This document shows, in pieces, positions 59,975 to 64,000 of a stretch of 64,000 nt of DNA. The notes beneath the pieces are model-generated. The model had not been told where the DNA came from. It searched no databases and was given only the letters and a program-made list of their open reading frames with translations. The stretch lies in the NCBI GenBank assembly GCA_022792535.1, contig JAAWBG010000016.1, positions 19,854-83,853 of the forward strand, read 5' to 3'. The position numbers were made by a program, and so were the translations under genes. The stretch's first letter is position 1. Every line of letters begins with the position of its first letter. The stretch is from Lachnospiraceae bacterium. Lineage in GTDB: Bacteria > Bacillota > Clostridia > Lachnospirales > Lachnospiraceae.

Positions 59975-61744
59975 ATGGAAAAGATCTTAGACATTATCAG
60001 CAGAGAAGTTATGGGGGCCATGAAAGCCAATGGTTATGAGGAGAAATATGGAAAAGTAACCTTGTCAAACCGTCCGGACCTTTGCGAATACCAGTGTAAT
60101 GGGGCTATGGCGGCGGCGAAGGAGTACAAATGCGCTCCCTTCCTGATTTCTGATAAAATTGCGGAAAGTTTAAAGGATAATCCCTTGTTTGCGTTGGTGG
60201 AATCAGTGAAGCCAGGATTTTTAAATCTGAAATTAGATCCAGAGTATTTGGCTGATTATTTACATGAGATGGAATTGGACCAGGAACGTCTGGGTTGTGA
60301 TAAGTGTGAAAATCCCAAAAGGATTATGATTGATTATGGCGGACCTAATGTGGCAAAACCCCTGCATGTAGGCCACCTGCGTTCGGCTATTATCGGCGAA
60401 AGTGTGAAGCGGATCGGAACCTTTATGGGCCATGAGATGATTGGAGATGTGCATTTGGGAGACTGGGGTCTGCAGATGGGATTGATCATTACGGAATTGA
60501 AGGAGAGAAAGCCGGATCTGGTTTATTTTGATGAAAATTATGCAGGAGAATATCCCCAAGAACCGCCCTTTACCATTTCAGAATTGGAAGAGATCTATCC
60601 GGCTGCCAGCGGAAGGTCCAAAGAAGACGAGGTTTATAAGGAAAGGGCGATGGCAGCCACTTATGAGCTGCAGCATGGAAGAAAAGGATATCAGGCTTTG
60701 CTGAAACATATTCTGAATGTATCAGTCAGTGATTTGAAACGCAATTATGAGAATCTGAATGTCTCCTTTGAGCTGTGGAAAGGAGAATCAGACGCGCAGC
60801 CCTATATCCCAGATATGGTGCAGAAGATGAAAGACGAAGGTTTTGCTTATATCAGTGAAGGCGCATTGGTGGTGGATGTCAAAGAAGAAACAGACACCAA
60901 AGAGGTGCCTCCCTGTATGATTTTAAAGTCAGACGGAGCCTCTCTTTACAATACTACAGATCTTGCAACCATCGTATGGCGTATGCAGGATTATGATCCA
61001 GATGAGATAATCTATGTGGTGGACAAACGTCAGGAGCTTTACTTTACACAAGTATTCCGCTGTGCCAGAAAAACCGGACTGGTGAAACCAGAGACGAAGC
61101 TTAAGTTTTTAGGATTTGGCACCATGAACGGAAAAGACGGCAAGCCTTTTAAAACCAGAGAAGGCGGAGTGATGCGGCTGGAATATCTGGTATCTGGAAT
61201 CAATGAGGAGATGTACAAAAAGATTTCGGATAACCATACGGTGGAAGAGGCAGAGGGCAGGAAGACTGCTAAGATAGTTGCCCTTTCCGCTATCAAATAC
61301 GGAGATTTATCTAATCAGGCGTCGAAAGATTATATTTTTGATATTGACCGGTTTACCTCCTTTGAGGGGAACACTGGGCCCTATATTTTGTATACAATTG
61401 TTCGGATTAAGTCGATTCTGAAAAAATATGAAGCAGGCAGAAAGATACCGGAACAGGCCCGGATTCTTCCAGCCCATTCAGACAGCGAAAAATCATTGAT
61501 GCTGGAAATCAGCAAATTTAACAGTATGATGGAAAGTGCTTTTGAGGAGACTGCGCCTCATAAAGTATGCGCTTATATCTATGATCTTGCCAATGCCTTT
61601 AATCATTTCTATCATGAGACTAAGATTCTCTCAGAGCAAGAGGAGGCCATTCAGGCAGGATATATTAAATTATTGGAGCTGACAAAGCGGGCGCTGGAAA
61701 TCTGCATTGATGTGCTGGGCTTTGATGCGCCGGAAAGGATGTAG
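59975..61744 (+). CDS. argS: Arginyl-tRNA synthetase
   Basis: GGPNVAKPLHVGHLRSAIIGE class I HIGH-type motif; DALR-type C-terminus. Confidence 0.96.
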   Translation: MEKILDIISREVMGAMKANGYEEKYGKVTLSNRPDLCEYQCNGAMAAAKEYKCAPFLISDKIAESLKDNPLFALVESVKPGFLNLKLDPEYLADYLHEMELDQERLGCDKCENPKRIMIDYGGPNVAKPLHVGHLRSAIIGESVKRIGTFMGHEMIGDVHLGDWGLQMGLIITELKERKPDLVYFDENYAGEYPQEPPFTISELEEIYPAASGRSKEDEVYKERAMAATYELQHGRKGYQALLKHILNVSVSDLKRNYENLNVSFELWKGESDAQPYIPDMVQKMKDEGFAYISEGALVVDVKEETDTKEVPPCMILKSDGASLYNTTDLATIVWRMQDYDPDEIIYVVDKRQELYFTQVFRCARKTGLVKPETKLKFLGFGTMNGKDGKPFKTREGGVMRLEYLVSGINEEMYKKISDNHTVEEAEGRKTAKIVALSAIKYGDLSNQASKDYIFDIDRFTSFEGNTGPYILYTIVRIKSILKKYEAGRKIPEQARILPAHSDSEKSLMLEISKFNSMMESAFEETAPHKVCAYIYDLANAFNHFYHETKILSEQEEAIQAGYIKLLELTKRALEICIDVLGFDAPERM

Positions 61745-61747
61745 CTT

Positions 61748-62713
61748 ATGAAAAAATATGATGTGACTGCACTGGGGGAACTACTGATTGATTTTACGTA
61801 TACGGGCGTTTCGGAACAGGGAAATTCCCTGCTGGAAGTAAATCCAGGCGGCGCCCCCTGCAATGTGCTGGCTCTGCTGAACAAATGCGGCCGGACCACG
61901 AATTTTATCGGAAAAGTAGGAAGGGATCAATTTGGAGATCTGTTGAAAGACACGTTGACAGAACTGCAGATTGGAACAGATGGGTTGTGCTTTGACTATG
62001 AGGTAAAGACGACCCTTGCTTTTGTGAAAACCTTTGAAAATGGGGACAGGGATTTTGCCTTTTATCGAAATCCGGGAGCTGATATGATGCTGACCGAAGG
62101 AGAAGTAGATCCAGAGCAGATCAAAGACAGCCGTATTTTTCACTTTGGAACTCTTTCCATGACCCATGAAGGGGTATGCAGAGCTACTGAGAAGGCAGTG
62201 GATACCGCAAAGGAGAATGGGATTTTAATCTCTTTTGATCCGAATCTTAGGGTTCCTCTGTGGAAAGATCTGAATCTGGCAAAAGAGAAGATGGAATATG
62301 GACTGAGCAAATGCGACGTCTGCAAGATATCTGAGGAAGAGGTGGAATTTCTTACGGGGGAAAAGGACATTGAAAAGGGAGCGGCTATGCTGCGGGAGAG
62401 ATTTCCAATCAAACTGTTCCAGGTAACAGCGGGAGCAGAGGGAAGTTACGCTTTTTATAAGGATCTGATGGTGTACAAGCCTAGTTTTAAGTTAGGCGGA
62501 ACCATTGAGACAACAGGGGCGGGAGATACCTTCTGCGGAAGCATTCTGCACGAGCTGCTGTATCGGGACATTGACAGCCTGACCCAGGAAGATTTAGAGC
62601 AGATGCTTACCTTTGCCAATGCGGCGGCCTATCTGGTTACCACCAAAAAGGGAGCGATCCGTTCCATGCCGGAAACGGATGAGATATGGAAGATTATCAG
62701 AGAAAACAGTTAA
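61748..62713 (+). CDS. PfkB-family carbohydrate kinase (fructokinase-like)
   Basis: NPGGAPCNVLALLNKCG; TTGAGDTFCGSILHELL. Confidence 0.92.
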   Translation: MKKYDVTALGELLIDFTYTGVSEQGNSLLEVNPGGAPCNVLALLNKCGRTTNFIGKVGRDQFGDLLKDTLTELQIGTDGLCFDYEVKTTLAFVKTFENGDRDFAFYRNPGADMMLTEGEVDPEQIKDSRIFHFGTLSMTHEGVCRATEKAVDTAKENGILISFDPNLRVPLWKDLNLAKEKMEYGLSKCDVCKISEEEVEFLTGEKDIEKGAAMLRERFPIKLFQVTAGAEGSYAFYKDLMVYKPSFKLGGTIETTGAGDTFCGSILHELLYRDIDSLTQEDLEQMLTFANAAAYLVTTKKGAIRSMPETDEIWKIIRENS

Positions 62714-62743
62714 GTCAGCAGGCGGGAAAGCCGGGGAGAAATT

Positions 62744-63751
62744 ATGATCACGATCAAAGAAATCGCATCGATATTATGTCTCAGCCCTACGACCGTATCG
62801 AATGTTGTAAATGGACACACGGAAAAAATGTCTCCTGCCACCCGGCAGAGGATTGAAGATGCATTGATCCAGTATGGATTTCAGAAAACGGTCCATCAGG
62901 AAGAGTATGGAAAAGCCTTAAAACTGATATCGGTGGATTTTTATCTCAGCTCCAAAGAAAATGTTTTTATGGATCCTTTTTGTTCCGAACTGCTGAATGC
63001 AATCTACGTGAAACTGCAGGAATTTGGAAGATATCCGGTATGCGGAATTCCAAAAGAGGAAGGGGAAATTTATCATAAACTTCAGGCACGCAATATTGAA
63101 GGCGGAATTGTGGTGGGATTTCAACCCTGGGAATGTGAGGAATTTGCCAAAAGAGCAGGAAAGCCAGTGGTATTTGTAGACTGCGGTGAAGGCAACTACG
63201 ATAATATTGGGATTGCCGACTACAAAGGTGGAAAAGAGATTACGGAATTTATGCTGAAAGAAGGACATCGGAAGATTGCCTTTTTCTGTGACAAGAAAAG
63301 CCCCGTTTCCAGTACTTTTGAGCGGTTTCGAGGCTATTGCGACGCCTTGAAAAATTATGGCATTACTTACAGCAATGAAGATTATTATTATCTGCCGGAT
63401 GAAAGACATCTCAGACGGGAGGCAATGCGCAGTTTTGCCCAGAATGCCAGAAAAGAGGGCTATACAGCTGTTTTTGTGGTGTCCGATTTATTAGCCAATG
63501 AAGCCATCAGTATTTTTTTCGGAGAGGGACTGCAGGTTCCAGAAGATATTTCTGTGGCAGGCTTTGACGACAATGCTTATGCAAAGCTGAGCAGGCCCAT
63601 GTTGACCACAGTGCGTCAGCCTGTGGCGGAAAAGGGAGAAGAGGCTGTGAAGCTTTTGATGCAGAGGATTAAAGGAGAGGATGTGATCGCCAAATCCTTT
63701 AAGCTTCCGGTAGAACTGATTGTGCGGGAAAGTGTAAAAAATATCAATTAG
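62744..63751 (+). CDS. LacI-family transcriptional regulator
   Basis: ITIKEIASILCLSPTTVSNVVNGHTEKMSPATRQRI HTH; periplasmic-binding-like domain. Confidence 0.94.
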   Translation: MITIKEIASILCLSPTTVSNVVNGHTEKMSPATRQRIEDALIQYGFQKTVHQEEYGKALKLISVDFYLSSKENVFMDPFCSELLNAIYVKLQEFGRYPVCGIPKEEGEIYHKLQARNIEGGIVVGFQPWECEEFAKRAGKPVVFVDCGEGNYDNIGIADYKGGKEITEFMLKEGHRKIAFFCDKKSPVSSTFERFRGYCDALKNYGITYSNEDYYYLPDERHLRREAMRSFAQNARKEGYTAVFVVSDLLANEAISIFFGEGLQVPEDISVAGFDDNAYAKLSRPMLTTVRQPVAEKGEEAVKLLMQRIKGEDVIAKSFKLPVELIVRESVKNIN

Positions 63752-63767
63752 GTTTAAATGATTGACA

Positions 63768-63821
63768 GTGAGAGCATTACTGGAAGGATAGAAACAAGAT
63801 TCTTCCAGTAGTGCTTTTTTC
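63768..63821 (+). terminator. Rho-independent terminator
   Basis: AGCATTACTGGAAGGATAGAAACAAGATTCTTCCAGTAGTGCTTTTTT. Confidence 0.85.
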
Positions 63822-64000
63822 TCTTATAGGAAAGACCTTGTCACGCTAACGTATGAAAGTATCTTTCCTATAAGAGAAAAATAATATGCGCACTCGCACA
63901 AGAGGTAAAAGATTGCTTCGCAATTGTGCTCGGCGCAGCAAACCGTCCAAGGTCTACGTTCCACTTCGGTCCGCGCTAAACGGACATCCACAGGATGTCC
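63821..64000 (+). repeat. Dispersed structured intergenic repeat, copy 6 (truncated by window end)
   Basis: CTCTTATAGGAAAG...CTTTCCTATAAGAG; body nearly identical to copy 5, including the GGACATCC-ACA-GGATGTCC insert. Confidence 0.92.

Noticed and set aside
1-64000. tRNA/rRNA genes, CRISPR arrays, prophage or transposase genes
   Set aside because: No convincing cloverleaf with CCA-adjacent T-arm motif, no rRNA segments, no regularly spaced repeat array and no transposase/integrase ORFs seen on reading. The branched element at 49878 lacks tRNA consensus (no GTTCGAATC-type T-loop).

Overview
The window is 64 kb of chromosome from a low-to-mid GC, spore-forming Firmicute. It looks like Lachnospiraceae, judged from gene content and protein style only. 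Nearly all real genes are on the + strand; sigG and an AraC regulator are on the - strand. Recognisable blocks: (i) a truncated DUF1887/Card1-like PD-(D/E)xK nuclease overlapping a RyR-domain protein at the left edge; (ii) an L,D-transpeptidase; (iii) a LacI regulator with a sugar ABC transporter; (iv) a response regulator / ABC exporter / histidine kinase module; (v) a small alarmone synthetase and an HD-GYP response regulator; (vi) murE-priA-def-fmt-yugP-rsmB-rlmN-prpC-prkC-rsgA-thiN; (vii) a T-box leader and thrS; (viii) DUF1540, zinc-PLC-like, Spo0E-like and CZB chemoreceptor genes; (ix) a division/cell-wall cluster mraZ-rsmH-ftsL-pbp-pbp-mraY-murD-ftsW-ftsQ-ftsZ lacking murG, murC, murF and ftsA; (x) acs; (xi) spoIIGA-sigE-MBL with an inverted sigG; (xii) dapF; (xiii) argS-fructokinase-lacI. 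The strongest unexplained signal is a family of about six dispersed, modular, stem-rich intergenic elements of roughly 170-260 bp. Each begins at or within a few nt of the U-run or stem of a rho-independent-type terminator, all lie in the same orientation, and their stems differ between copies by compensatory changes. Other leads: the nuclease-RyR gene pair, a G10 tract directly after an alternative start codon upstream of a response regulator, a possible Shine-Dalgarno-masking hairpin in the sugar ABC operon, and a GTGG array before mraZ. No tRNA, rRNA, CRISPR array or transposase gene was recognised.
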